The notes beneath the pieces are model-generated. The model did no database searches. It was not told where the DNA came from and worked only from the letters and a program-made list of their open reading frames with translations. Both the position numbers and the translations under genes were made by a program. This document shows positions 42,988-52,369 of a stretch of 64,000 bases of DNA, piece after piece; position 1 is the stretch's first letter; the number at the start of each line of letters is the position of its first letter. The DNA is from Halomonas sp. (GTDB lineage Bacteria; Pseudomonadota; Gammaproteobacteria; Pseudomonadales; Halomonadaceae). Location: positions 1-64,000 of the forward strand of contig NZ_JAJUFQ010000002.1 of assembly GCF_029263665.1 (NCBI RefSeq), given 5' to 3'.

Positions 42988-43671
42988 ATGCATTTTCATC
43001 TGCTGCAGCATCAACCACACCAGGGCCCCGCACGTATTGCCGACTGGCTGACAAGCATGGGCCACAGTTTCACTATCTTCCACCTTTACGATGGCGAGCT
43101 GCCACCAAGGCCGGCCGACTGCGATGCGCTGATCATTCTTGACGACCATGAAAGCAGCCAGGATCAGTCATGGTCACGCGCCGAAAACAAGCTGATCGAC
43201 CAGATGCTCGACGGTCAAAAGCCATTGTTGGGACTTGGCACCGGTGCTCTGCGGATCGCTGCGGCACTGGGGGCGCCTGTAGGCAACGGCAGTCGAGCCG
43301 AAGCGGGCTGGCACAAGATTCACCTGGCCGATGACAGTCCCTTCGACCTGCCTGATGACTTCACCACCCTGCTCTGGCACCGTCAGGTCTTTGGCCTGCC
43401 CGATGATGCACTGCCACTAGGGGGTAGCGAATCCAGCCCAGTGCTGGGCTACTCCTGGGATGCGGGACGGGTGATTGGCCTGAGTTGCCTGTTGCACCTG
43501 CATGGTAGCAGTCTCAACGAATACCTGAATGACACGCCCTTGCCCGAAGGGCATGACACCAGTAGCGCCGCACAATCACGCGACGCGATACTCGCCGAAA
43601 CCAGTCACCTGAACGATCAGGCTTCTCTTCTCGACCGGGTACTGATCCAGTGGCTGGAGAATGCCAGCTGA
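42988..43671 (+). CDS. Class I glutamine-amidotransferase-like protein lacking the catalytic Cys
   Basis: This 227-residue protein follows the class I amidotransferase layout: HLLQHQPHQGPARIADWL at the start, CDALIILD, then KPLLGLGTGALRIAAALGA where active enzymes have GICxG. Gly replaces the nucleophile Cys and the C-terminal His-Glu pair is changed (LLHLHGSS). It is therefore probably not a glutaminase. It is divergent from the ATL gene. Confidence 0.82.
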   Translation: MHFHLLQHQPHQGPARIADWLTSMGHSFTIFHLYDGELPPRPADCDALIILDDHESSQDQSWSRAENKLIDQMLDGQKPLLGLGTGALRIAAALGAPVGNGSRAEAGWHKIHLADDSPFDLPDDFTTLLWHRQVFGLPDDALPLGGSESSPVLGYSWDAGRVIGLSCLLHLHGSSLNEYLNDTPLPEGHDTSSAAQSRDAILAETSHLNDQASLLDRVLIQWLENAS

Positions 43672-43747
43672 CCAAACACAGCATGCCCCGGGCTCAACCT
43701 GCTCCGGGGCAGCCTGGCAAAGATCCAACCCAGACCTTGAAGCGAAC

Positions 43748-44839
43748 CTAGCGGTTCTCCTCACACCACTGCCGAGCGGCGTCAAGACAGCTGTCCCAGT
43801 CACCTACATGAAGGAAATGCTGCTCAGCATGCTTTTCCAGCTGGTAACGGTACATGGGGTCGTAATATTCCGTCAGCAATGGCGCCAGCCAGGCCTCATG
43901 GGCCTGGCGATTGCCCCGTTCATGTTCACGAAAGGCCAACTGCTGCAATCGCTGGAATCGCGCCAGCCGAGCACTACCAAGACGTTTCTTCAAGCGCCCC
44001 AGGGCGGATGACAGCTGCTTGCGCATCAGCGCCCAGCCCAGCCACTCGCCAAACTGCTGCCGATAGATAGCCCACAGGTCATCGATATAGTCCTTGTGGA
44101 TCTGGCGCAAGCGCCAGTCCAGCGGCATTTCCACCCGCACCCGCGGTGCAGCTTCCATGCTATGCCAGAACTCCAGCGGAATATTGGCCGTCCCTATATG
44201 GCGTGATTCATCCTCCACGACCAGCGGACCAGACAGCGACAATAGCCGCAGCCCCATGGCATGCTCGAAGTCGATCTGAGATGGGGCAACCAACGGATGG
44301 CGACCAAAAGCAGAGCCCTTGTGACGGGCACAGCCTTCCAGGTCCAGACCTTCGTCAAGCGCCTGTACCAAGGCAGTCTTGGCACAGCCGGTCAAACCGC
44401 CCACCACCAGCAATGGCTGTGCGGCCGCCGTATCGACCCGCTCGAGCAGGCCCTGGCGCATGGCCTTCCAACCCCCTTCAATACGCGGACGCAGGATACC
44501 GGCCTCATGCAGCCACTGTTGAGAAATCTGAGAGCGCAGACCGCCACGGAAACAGTAGATGATGGCGTCCGGGGTCTTCTCCAGCTGGCTTCGCCAAGCC
44601 TCGACACGCGCTTCCTTGATGGCCCCGGCGACCAGCTGATTCCCCAGGGCAATAGCAGCATCCTGACCATGTTCCTTGTAGGCAATACCGACGAGACGCC
44701 TTTCCTCATTGTCCATCAGCGGCAGATTGACTGCACCAGGCAGGCTGCCCTGGGCAAACTCCACCGGCGCACGCACATCAATCAGAGTGCGCCCTTCACG
44801 CAGCAGGTTCAGATCAGCCGGAACCAGCGGCAGCTTCAT
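43748..44839 (-). CDS. mnmH: tRNA 2-selenouridine synthase
   Basis: This 363-residue protein has an N-terminal rhodanese domain with the active Cys in YCFRGGLRSQ (about residue 95) and a C-terminal P-loop domain with GGLTGCAKTAL. It converts 2-thiouridine at the tRNA wobble position to 2-selenouridine using selenophosphate. The Walker A has Ala where Gly is usual (GCAKT). Its start overlaps the selD stop as ATGA, so substrate and user genes are coupled. Confidence 0.94.
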   Translation of the reverse strand: MKLPLVPADLNLLREGRTLIDVRAPVEFAQGSLPGAVNLPLMDNEERRLVGIAYKEHGQDAAIALGNQLVAGAIKEARVEAWRSQLEKTPDAIIYCFRGGLRSQISQQWLHEAGILRPRIEGGWKAMRQGLLERVDTAAAQPLLVVGGLTGCAKTALVQALDEGLDLEGCARHKGSAFGRHPLVAPSQIDFEHAMGLRLLSLSGPLVVEDESRHIGTANIPLEFWHSMEAAPRVRVEMPLDWRLRQIHKDYIDDLWAIYRQQFGEWLGWALMRKQLSSALGRLKKRLGSARLARFQRLQQLAFREHERGNRQAHEAWLAPLLTEYYDPMYRYQLEKHAEQHFLHVGDWDSCLDAARQWCEENR

Positions 44840-45873
44840 CCGAGCACCTCGATCAGCGCCTCACCCTTGGCCTTGATGATCTCACCGAAGGGCACCAGTT
44901 CAATGCCATGATCGCGGCCAACACGCTCGACATCGTCCTGCCAGGAAGGATGCACCGTGATAAGCAGACCACCGGAAGTCTGCGGATCACACAGCCATTG
45001 CCAATGGGCCTCATCCATATCAGGCAAGGCCGCACCAAGGGCCGTGCGGTTGCGCCCTGTACCGCCAGGTACCGCGCCCTGGCGACGATAGCTCTCCGCT
45101 TCGGCCAGGCGCGGCAGACGCCGGAAATCGATCCTCGCCGCGACACCGCTGGCAGCACACACCTCGGAAAGATGCCCAGCCAGACCGAATCCCGTGACAT
45201 CGGTCATCGCATTCACGCCCTTGATCCGGGCCAGCTCAGCCCCTATGCGGTTGGACTTCAGCATGGTTTCTCGCGCCAGGTTCTGATGACCACTCTCCAG
45301 CAGACCGCGCTTCTCTGCCGTCGTCAGCAGCCCGACGCCCAGCGGCTTGGTCAGATACAGCAGGTCGCCAACCTGAGCGCCCTTGTTGAGCTTGAGATGC
45401 TGAAGATCGACCAGGCCATTCACTGACAGGCCAAAGATCGGTTCTGGAGAATCAATGGAGTGCCCTCCTGCCAGAGCCAGGCCCAGTTCACGGCACACCG
45501 CCTGAGCGCCCGCCATCACATCGCCGGCAATCTCTGCACTCAGCTTGTCCAGCGGCCAGCCAAGAATGCCCAATGCCATGACGGGTGTCCCACCCATTGC
45601 GTAGACATCACTGATGGCATTGGTAGCGGCGATACGCCCAAAATCGAAGGGATCATCAACGATGGGCATGAAGAAGTCGGTGGTAGCAATCATTCCGCGC
45701 CCATCACCAAGATCGAACACCGCGGCGTCCTCACGTCCCTGGTTACCCACGATCATCTGCGCATGGCCCGCGCCGGGGCCAGCCTGGGCCAGGATACCGT
45801 CAAGCACGTCGGGGGCGATCTTGCAGCCACAGCCGGCGCCGTGACTGTACTGGGTCAAGCGGATGGCGCTCAT
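44836..45873 (-). CDS. selD: Selenide, water dikinase
   Basis: From ATG 45873 (AGGAGA upstream) this 345-residue enzyme makes selenophosphate from selenide and ATP. The active site is Cys in HGAGCGCK rather than selenocysteine. DAAVFDLGDGRGMIATTDFFMPIVDD and NAISDVYAMGG are conserved blocks. No selA, selB or selC is seen, so the likely use of selenium here is tRNA modification by MnmH. Confidence 0.96.
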   Translation of the reverse strand: MSAIRLTQYSHGAGCGCKIAPDVLDGILAQAGPGAGHAQMIVGNQGREDAAVFDLGDGRGMIATTDFFMPIVDDPFDFGRIAATNAISDVYAMGGTPVMALGILGWPLDKLSAEIAGDVMAGAQAVCRELGLALAGGHSIDSPEPIFGLSVNGLVDLQHLKLNKGAQVGDLLYLTKPLGVGLLTTAEKRGLLESGHQNLARETMLKSNRIGAELARIKGVNAMTDVTGFGLAGHLSEVCAASGVAARIDFRRLPRLAEAESYRRQGAVPGGTGRNRTALGAALPDMDEAHWQWLCDPQTSGGLLITVHPSWQDDVERVGRDHGIELVPFGEIIKAKGEALIEVLG

Positions 45874-46022
45874 TGCAATCTCCTGAAAACTGAAAGCACT
45901 AGACAAGCAAATATTGCCGCCATTCTACACCAGAGCGGGCATCGCACGGTCACTCCCCCAGGAACCTTCTTCTTAGCAGGTACTGCCTATCTGGCATTAC
46001 CTACTGGCACACCGATCAGGTG

Positions 46023-47396
46023 CTACAGGACTTCCAGGGCCTCGGACAACTTGTCCACCGCCACAACCTCCATGCCGGGCGGAATGGTCTTGGGCACATT
46101 GCCACGCGGCACGATGGCCTTGGTGAAACCGTGCTTGGCGGCCTCAACGATTCTCTCCTGGCCGCTGGGTACCGGGCGGATTTCCCCAGACAGCCCCACT
46201 TCGCCAAATACCACCAGTTCACGCGGCAGGGCTCGGGTCTGCAAACTGGAAACCACCGCCACCAGCACCGCCAGATCAGCACTGGTTTCGAGTACCTTGA
46301 CCCCGCCGACAACATTGAGGAAGACATCCTGGTCGCCGGTAAACAGGCCACCATGACGATGGAGCACTGCCAACAGCATGGACAGACGGTTACCATCCAG
46401 GCCGACCGCCACTCGGCGTGGATTACCCATGGACGACTCATCCAATAGCGCCTGAACCTCGACCAGGATCGGGCGCGTACCTTCCCAGACCACCATTACC
46501 ACGCTGCCAGGTGCCTGCTCCTGCTGACGGGAAAGGAAGATGGCGCTGGGGTTCTTCACTTCCTTCATGCCATGTTCCAGCATGGCGAATACACCCAGCT
46601 CATTGACAGCACCAAAGCGATTCTTCTGCCCACGCAGGGTCCGAAAACGGGAGTCTGCCCCACCTTCCAGCAATAATGACGCATCAATCATGTGCTCAAG
46701 CACCTTGGGCCCCGCCAGAGTGCCATCCTTGGTCACATGTCCCACCAGCAGCAACACCGTATTGCTCTGTTTGGCGAAGCGAGTCAGGACCGCAGCCGAT
46801 TCGCGCACCTGGGCCACGCCTCCCGGTGCAGAGGAAATATCTTCCAGATGCATCGTCTGGATCGAGTCAATGACCAGAATTTCCGGGCGCTCTCTCTCTG
46901 CTACAGCCAGAATCGTCTCGACACTGGTTTCTGCCAGCATCTTGAGTCCCTGTGTCGGCAGCTGCAGTCGATGGGCGCGCATGGCCACCTGGGACAACGA
47001 TTCCTCCCCGGTCACATACAACACATTGCATTGCTGGGCCAGCTTGCATGCCGTCTGCAACAACAAGGTCGACTTGCCAGCGCCAGGGTGGCCACCGAGC
47101 AGTACTGCCGATCCAGGTACCAGGCCGCCACCCAGCACGCGATCGAACTCGGCGAAAGTGGATGACAGACGAGGTACCTCGGAGAGATCCACATTGGCCA
47201 GATCCACGACTTCACGGGACAGGTTGCCGCTATAGCCACTACGCGCAGCTGAGGCACTAGAGCCACCGCGCCCAGGAGACGACAGGCGCACCTCACTGAG
47301 GGTATTCCACTCCATGCAGCTGGAGCATTGCCCCTGCCACTTTCGATATTCAGCACCGCACTCAGTGCAAACAAAGGCGCTCTTGGACTTGGCCAT
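46023..47396 (-). CDS. radA: DNA repair protein RadA
   Basis: From ATG 47396 this is a 457-residue protein. It has an N-terminal zinc finger (CTECGAEYRKWQGQCSSC), a RecA-like core with Walker A GGHPGAGKST and the KNRFG motif (GQKNRFGAVNELG), and a C-terminal Lon-like domain. It promotes branch migration and processing of recombination intermediates. A GTG at 47411 is in frame but the usual start is MAKSKSAF. Confidence 0.97.
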   Translation of the reverse strand: MAKSKSAFVCTECGAEYRKWQGQCSSCMEWNTLSEVRLSSPGRGGSSASAARSGYSGNLSREVVDLANVDLSEVPRLSSTFAEFDRVLGGGLVPGSAVLLGGHPGAGKSTLLLQTACKLAQQCNVLYVTGEESLSQVAMRAHRLQLPTQGLKMLAETSVETILAVAERERPEILVIDSIQTMHLEDISSAPGGVAQVRESAAVLTRFAKQSNTVLLLVGHVTKDGTLAGPKVLEHMIDASLLLEGGADSRFRTLRGQKNRFGAVNELGVFAMLEHGMKEVKNPSAIFLSRQQEQAPGSVVMVVWEGTRPILVEVQALLDESSMGNPRRVAVGLDGNRLSMLLAVLHRHGGLFTGDQDVFLNVVGGVKVLETSADLAVLVAVVSSLQTRALPRELVVFGEVGLSGEIRPVPSGQERIVEAAKHGFTKAIVPRGNVPKTIPPGMEVVAVDKLSEALEVL

Positions 47397-47463
47397 GATC
47401 CCTGTGCTCACTCGGCATCACAAAAGAAATATGCAGTTGCAGAACATCTGCCAGAAACAGCAA

Positions 47464-47486
47464 GGGGCGGCCTTGTAGGCCGCCCC
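47464..47486 (-). terminator. Terminator after the NlpE-like gene
   Basis: A nine-base-pair perfect stem GGGGCGGCC/GGCCGCCCC with a TTGTA loop. On the reverse strand a TTGCTGTTT tract follows, a moderate T run. It ends the NlpE-like gene before radA. Confidence 0.65.
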
Positions 47487-47506
47487 CATGACAACAGGAC
47501 TCGCGA

Positions 47507-47959
47507 TCACTTGCGGGTCAGTTGCAACATGCTGTTGTTCTGGAAGCGACGACGATCGGGATCGATCAGTTCCAGCGTCTGCGGATCTACACGCATGAAA
47601 TAGTAGGTCTGACCTTCGCCATTCGGGGTCAGTTCATAGACGGTCGCGCTGGGGTCGTCGGCTGTCCCACTCAGCACTTCCCAGTTACCGTTGTATGTCT
47701 CGTCCGCCGGATTCTGGGGATGGTTGCGATAGGAGGCAGTCAGGTCAAAGGTACGCTCTGTCGGAGCGCTCGCCTCTGTACCTTTCAGGTCGACGGTCAG
47801 GTCGATGCCATCGCAGTTACGGCACGGCAGAGTACCTTGATAAGTCGCTGTTTGCGCCTGCATGGCGTCCTTGGATTCCGTGTCATCGGAACCGCTGCTG
47901 GCACAACCGGCCAAAAGGGCAAGCATGGCCGATCCAACCAGCAATGTCCTGAGTCGCAT
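47507..47959 (-). CDS. NlpE-like outer-membrane lipoprotein
   Basis: From ATG 47959 (AGGAGG upstream) this 150-residue lipoprotein has a signal peptide with lipobox LALLAGC. The mature part shows YQGTLPCRNCDGIDLTVDL, the CxxC block of the NlpE N-terminal domain, and YELTPNGEGQTYYFMRVD. NlpE activates the Cpx envelope stress system in E. coli. This protein corresponds to the N-terminal domain only. Confidence 0.85.
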   Translation of the reverse strand: MRLRTLLVGSAMLALLAGCASSGSDDTESKDAMQAQTATYQGTLPCRNCDGIDLTVDLKGTEASAPTERTFDLTASYRNHPQNPADETYNGNWEVLSGTADDPSATVYELTPNGEGQTYYFMRVDPQTLELIDPDRRRFQNNSMLQLTRK

Positions 47960-48059
47960 ATGAGTCCTCCTAACCTTTGAGCATATGGAACCGTGCCTTG
48001 ATGACGGTCTCCTGGTCGACAGCATAACCTCCCAAGACGTCCTCGCCCACCCCCTTTGC

Positions 48060-48956
48060 TTATCCTGCCGGTGGCATGACATGGGTAAAGACCAGCCCCA
48101 GCACGATAGGCATTACCACTAGGCTGCCTAGATTACCAATCAACACCAGAGATGCCACCTTATGTGGCTCCTGGCGATACTGCTCCGATACCAGGTAGTT
48201 GAGAACGGCGGGCGGTAATGCGGAGAATACCCATAACGATGCAGCCTGCAAGCCGCTGAGGTCGAACAGCACAATCAATGGCCAGGCCAGCACCAAGCCC
48301 GATAGCGGGCATAACACCGCACCCAGCAGCCCGCTGCGCCAGTCACTGAAATCGATCTCCAGCATGCGTACCCCCAGAGCAAACAACAGCAACGGCACAC
48401 ATACTCCACCCAGCATGTGCAGAGCCTCGAGTAGCCAGCTGGGCAGCTCAACGCCACTCAAGTTGCACACCAATCCCGCGATACTGGCCAGCACAATGGG
48501 CATACGCAGCAAGCGCCACAACGGAGTATGCGGGCTAAGCATGTACAAGCCCACGGAAAAATGCAGCAGCATCTCGACAATGAACAGCACCACCGCGGCC
48601 GGTAATGCCTTATCACCAAACGCCAGGACCAGCAGTGGAATTCCCATGTTGCCGGAGTTGTTGAACATCATCGGCGGAATGAAGGTCTTGGGTTCCAGCT
48701 TGAGCAGCTTGACCACTGGCCATACCACCAGCCCTGACCCCAGCACCACGATCACCCCAGAAATCGCCAGGCCGGTGTACTCCGCCAAGGGGGCCTGTCG
48801 ATCGGCCAGCACCACGAAAGCCAGCATCGGAACGAACAGTTCCATGTTCAGCGTATTCAGTACTCGAATATCAGGCGAACGGAAGTGTCCATACAGAGTT
48901 CCCGCTCCGGAAATCAGGAATACCGGAAGCAGGGTCGCGAGAATGCTGGCAGTCAT
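48060..48956 (-). CDS. AEC-family transporter (auxin efflux carrier type)
   Basis: This 298-residue membrane protein has about ten hydrophobic segments and the family pattern with NNSGNMGIPLLVLAFG in the fourth helix, the conserved Asn-Gly region of AEC carriers. In bacteria such proteins export or take up small organic acids; the substrate is not evident. Confidence 0.9.
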   Translation of the reverse strand: MTASILATLLPVFLISGAGTLYGHFRSPDIRVLNTLNMELFVPMLAFVVLADRQAPLAEYTGLAISGVIVVLGSGLVVWPVVKLLKLEPKTFIPPMMFNNSGNMGIPLLVLAFGDKALPAAVVLFIVEMLLHFSVGLYMLSPHTPLWRLLRMPIVLASIAGLVCNLSGVELPSWLLEALHMLGGVCVPLLLFALGVRMLEIDFSDWRSGLLGAVLCPLSGLVLAWPLIVLFDLSGLQAASLWVFSALPPAVLNYLVSEQYRQEPHKVASLVLIGNLGSLVVMPIVLGLVFTHVMPPAG

Positions 48957-49137
48957 GTCGTCCCTTGGATATTAGTCTGCGAACAAAACAGTGCCGCTCA
49001 GCGTATCATGCATACCTCTTGCGTGGTGCGGGCTCTCGGGTCACCATGACCAAAGTGTTAGGGAAGCACTGCATATTACTCAGCATTTCCTTAGGCCCGT
49101 GTTTCCTCCTCTTTAACTTCCTGCCAAGCGAGTACCC

Positions 49138-50196
49138 ATGAGCCAGTTGTGGAGCCCCGCCGTGCGGGAGCTGACGCCTTACATACCCGGCGAGCAGCCC
49201 CGGGAGCGGTTGATCAAGCTGAATACCAACGAAAACCCTTACCCTCCTGCCCCTGGCGTGGAGAAGGTGCTGCGTGAATTTTCTGCCGACCATCTGCGCC
49301 GCTACCCGGACCCGACGTCCAATGCTCTTCGTGAAGCACTGGCCAAGGCACTCGGTACAAATGTCGCTCACGTCTTCGTCGGAAATGGTTCGGATGAAGT
49401 GCTGGCCCTCGCGTTCCAGGCCTTTTTCCGCCAGGCCAAGCCATTGGCCATGCCGGATATTTCGTACAGCTTTTATCCGGTTTACTGCCGCATGTACGCG
49501 ATCGAAAGTCAGTCCTTCCCGCTGGATGACGAATGGCGCGTCGACCTGGATGCCCTGGCAGCCTCCGACAATGGAGGCGTCATCTTCGCCAACCCGAATG
49601 CACCGACCGGCCACGGGCATGGCCGGGCCGCCATCGAGGCTCTGTTGAAGAAAGTGCAGGACCGAGTCGTGCTGGTTGATGAGGCGTATGTGGATTTTGG
49701 TGGCGAAAGCGCAGTGCCCCTGGTGAACAAGTACCCCAACCTGCTGGTCACCGGTACCTTCTCCAAGTCGCGCAGCCTGGCCGGCACGCGCCTGGGTTAT
49801 GCCGTGGGATCACCAGAGCTGATCGAAGGCCTGACCCGAGTGAAGGATTCCTTCAACTCCTACCCGGTAGATGCCCTGGCCAGTGCCATCGGCATTGCAG
49901 CCCTGGAAGATGTCGATCACTTCGAAGCCACTCGTGAAGCCGTCATCACCACTCGCGAGCGCACTTCCCAGCAATTGAGCCAGCTCGGCTTCAAGGTCCT
50001 GCCTTCCCAGACCAATTTCGTGCTTGTTTCGCATCCTGAACAGGATGCTGCCCAGCTCTTCCTTGGTCTACGAGAGCGTGGTGTCCTGGTGCGCCACTTC
50101 AACACGGCGACGCTACGCGACTGGCTACGCATTACCATCGGAACCGACGATGAAATGGACAGCTTGATCGAAGTGCTGTCGGAACTGTGCCGCTGA
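49138..50196 (+). CDS. hisC: Histidinol-phosphate aminotransferase
   Basis: This 352-residue PLP enzyme has the lysine in TGTFSKSRSLAGTRLGYAVG, and the typical LNTNENPYPPAP and FVGNGSDEVLALAFQAFF. It performs the eighth histidine step. It stands alone, apart from hisBHAF. A 181-base gap separates it from the divergent transporter. Confidence 0.95.
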   Translation: MSQLWSPAVRELTPYIPGEQPRERLIKLNTNENPYPPAPGVEKVLREFSADHLRRYPDPTSNALREALAKALGTNVAHVFVGNGSDEVLALAFQAFFRQAKPLAMPDISYSFYPVYCRMYAIESQSFPLDDEWRVDLDALAASDNGGVIFANPNAPTGHGHGRAAIEALLKKVQDRVVLVDEAYVDFGGESAVPLVNKYPNLLVTGTFSKSRSLAGTRLGYAVGSPELIEGLTRVKDSFNSYPVDALASAIGIAALEDVDHFEATREAVITTRERTSQQLSQLGFKVLPSQTNFVLVSHPEQDAAQLFLGLRERGVLVRHFNTATLRDWLRITIGTDDEMDSLIEVLSELCR

Positions 50197-50225
50197 TAGC
50201 AACCCGTCGAGCATAAAACAGGCGT

Positions 50226-50250
50226 AAAAAAGAGCCGCCAAAGCGACTCT
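50226..50250 (-). terminator. Terminator after the collagen-like gene
   Basis: On the reverse strand AGAGTCGC-TTTG-GCGGCTCT is followed by six T residues, with one mismatch in the stem. It lies between hisC and the leftward collagen-like gene and may slow hisC readthrough too. Confidence 0.8.
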
Positions 50251-50299
50251 ATGGTGATGCTGATGCATGCCCTGGATAACATGTCCTGGGCATGCGCGG

Positions 50300-51052
50300 C
50301 TATAAGCTAGGTTCCTGACGTGGGCCACGCTTAGCACCTGGTCCCCCCTTGACGCCAGGGCCACCTTTGGCACCTGGACCACCATTGGCATTGGGGCCTT
50401 TGGCTCCTGGACCACCGTTGCCATTGGGGCCGCCTTTAGCGCCCGGGCCGCCGCTGGCATTGGGGCCTCCTTTAGCACCTGGACCACTGTTGGCATTAGG
50501 ACCACCTTTAGCACCTGGGCCGCCGCTGGCATTGGAGCCACTTTTGGCACCTGGACCACGTGGCGTGCCTGGCCCATCTTCGGCGATAGTTTCCGCTGCC
50601 TTGTCCAGATTGAGCTCGGGCTCTTTATCGCGTCGGCTGGCCAGCGGCTCGGCCGGGCGAGTGACACGGGCATCGCTGACACAGGCACCATCGTCTTCGA
50701 TGATGCGCGATGGCGCGGTCCAACTCTGCTCGGTGTTGTGTACCGCTGGGCGACGCTCATAGGAACGGGTCACAACGGAGGCAGGCGAGAAGCCCTGGCG
50801 GGAGTCAGCCAGGTAGTACGGCAACATCCACAACTCGGCCACCAGGCGGATGCCCACCATGGCGAGAAACATCACCGCCGCACCTATCGCCAACGGAGGC
50901 CAGGCATCAGCCCAGCTGATCTCGCTCATCCAGGGAGTGCGCGGCAGCAGCCAGTACAGGCCAGCAGCCATTGTGCCGAGTTGCAGCAAAAAATGGCAAA
51001 ACAGCAAAACCCTACGGGGCAAGGGTGCGCGCGGAAAGAAAAACTGGCGCAT
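50300..51052 (-). CDS. Membrane protein with collagen-like repeat tail
   Basis: This 250-residue protein has two membrane segments (about residues 13-35 and 52-70), with RLVAELWMLPYY after the second, similar to DUF4282-type proteins. A disordered linker leads to a C-terminal tail (about 163-248) of 12-residue repeats of GPGAKGGPNASG type, a collagen-like Gly-X-Y pattern with net positive charge. I do not recognise the whole protein. The tail may bind nucleic acid, a surface polymer or itself. Confidence 0.75.
   Translation of the reverse strand: MRQFFFPRAPLPRRVLLFCHFLLQLGTMAAGLYWLLPRTPWMSEISWADAWPPLAIGAAVMFLAMVGIRLVAELWMLPYYLADSRQGFSPASVVTRSYERRPAVHNTEQSWTAPSRIIEDDGACVSDARVTRPAEPLASRRDKEPELNLDKAAETIAEDGPGTPRGPGAKSGSNASGGPGAKGGPNANSGPGAKGGPNASGGPGAKGGPNGNGGPGAKGPNANGGPGAKGGPGVKGGPGAKRGPRQEPSL
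50310..50565. repeat. 36-bp coding repeats of the collagen-like tail
   Basis: About six to seven copies of a 36-bp unit (for example GGGCCGCCGCTGGCATTGG and onward) code for the 12-residue GPGAK repeats on the reverse strand. Units differ mostly at third codon positions, so the protein repeat is being kept while the DNA drifts. One copy lacks a codon, giving AKGPN. Confidence 0.85.
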
Positions 51053-51257
51053 GACTAAGATCCTCGGTTACGGAAGGGGTATGCTACCGCAAAGGAGGTA
51101 GGTGTCGTCACTGTGCCACGACAGCGACGCCGGTGTCGCCAATTACTATCAATGCTCAATAAAACTTCTTGTTATCAAACAATTGCTGTCACTCCCAGGC
51201 CTTCAAACACTGTCCAGTCAACGACATGTTCTCATGGCATGCTTTCATGTACATGGT

Positions 51258-52184
51258 CTATGGCATCTGAGGTAGGTCGATTTCATCACTCCGGCGTACA
51301 CCTTCCGTCATCTGCCGACATTGGCGCAGAAACTCACGCATACCGGCAGTGAGGTATTTATGACGATGCCAGATAAAGGTGAACTGCCGGCACAGATCCA
51401 GCTCCGGGGTGGGGATCGGCACCAGACTGCCGCGCCGAAAGGCATCGCGCAGCGCCAGGCGTGAAACACAGCCAATACCCAATCCGGATTCCACTGCTCG
51501 CTTGATGCCCTCTGTATGCTCCAGCTCCAGCAAGGTATTGAAGCGACCACGACGATGGCGTGCCGCTTGCTCGAGGGTCATGCGTGTGCCAGACCCTTCT
51601 TCGCGCATGATCCATGCCTCTCGCAACAGTCGATCCAGCTCTATGGGACCTTTGCCGGCCAGCGGATGGTTAGGTGCGCAGAACACCACCAGGTCATCCT
51701 CCACCCAAGGCTGCGCAATCACGTCATCTTCTTCGCACTGGCCTTCGATCAGGCCCAGGTCCAACTGGTGATGGCGGACGCGATCGATGATCGCTCTAGT
51801 GTTACGCACTTCCAGGCGTACTCGACTACCAGGGTGCTGCTGCATGAAATCACTGATCAGCAACGTCGCCAGGTAGTTGCCTATGGTCAATGTTGCACCA
51901 ACCTCAAGATTCCCGATGCCCTGCTGGCCTCTTAGCAATTCTTCCACTTCCTCGGCTCGATCAAGCAGGGCCACTGCCTTCGGTAGCAGTTGGAACCCCA
52001 GGGCATTGAGCTTGAGTCGCTTGCCGATGCGATCAAGCAACTGGCAATCGAACTGACGTTCCAGTTCAGCCAGGGCAGTACTGGCAGCAGACTGCGACAG
52101 GGACAACGCCCGTGCTGCCTGTGACACGCTTTCGTGCTGGGCAACGGCAACGAAGACCTCGAGCTGACGCAGGGTATAGCGCAT
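51258..52184 (-). CDS. finR: LysR-type regulator, FinR-like
   Basis: This 308-residue LysR regulator has an N-terminal winged helix (RQLEVFVAVAQHESVSQAARALSLSQSAASTALAELE) and a type 2 periplasmic-binding effector domain. It is divergent from fpr with a 185-base gap, the arrangement of finR and fpr in Pseudomonas, where FinR induces fpr under oxidative stress. The symbol rests on this context. Confidence 0.82.
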   Translation of the reverse strand: MRYTLRQLEVFVAVAQHESVSQAARALSLSQSAASTALAELERQFDCQLLDRIGKRLKLNALGFQLLPKAVALLDRAEEVEELLRGQQGIGNLEVGATLTIGNYLATLLISDFMQQHPGSRVRLEVRNTRAIIDRVRHHQLDLGLIEGQCEEDDVIAQPWVEDDLVVFCAPNHPLAGKGPIELDRLLREAWIMREEGSGTRMTLEQAARHRRGRFNTLLELEHTEGIKRAVESGLGIGCVSRLALRDAFRRGSLVPIPTPELDLCRQFTFIWHRHKYLTAGMREFLRQCRQMTEGVRRSDEIDLPQMP

Positions 52185-52322
52185 AAGAGCACCTTGTGAA
52201 ATCGCTCATGAAGTCGAGACAGAAAACTCGTTATTCATATTATAGATAAGCGATATCCATACAATCCATTTAACAGATAACGCCCTACGCCTTAGAATCA
52301 CCGACAAGCCTATAGACAATCT

Positions 52323-52343
52323 TATATTCCCAATAGGAATATA
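52323..52343. promoter_or_regulatory. Inverted repeat before fpr, candidate FinR site
   Basis: TATATTCC-CAATA-GGAATATA is a perfect eight-base inverted repeat with a five-base spacer, 26 bases before the fpr start, in the finR-fpr gap. Position suits an operator or a promoter-overlapping activator site. Assignment to FinR is a guess. Confidence 0.45.
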
Positions 52344-52369
52344 TAGAGCATCATTCTCAAGGAGTCGGC

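Noticed and set aside
45460..46356. Rightward open frame across selD and radA ends
   Set aside because: Shadow of two leftward genes with full family motifs.
49006..49620. Leftward open frame within hisC
   Set aside because: Antisense of a well-supported aminotransferase.
50310..50565. Possible CRISPR-like direct repeats
   Set aside because: The 36-bp units have no spacers and code for a continuous collagen-like peptide; there are no cas genes.
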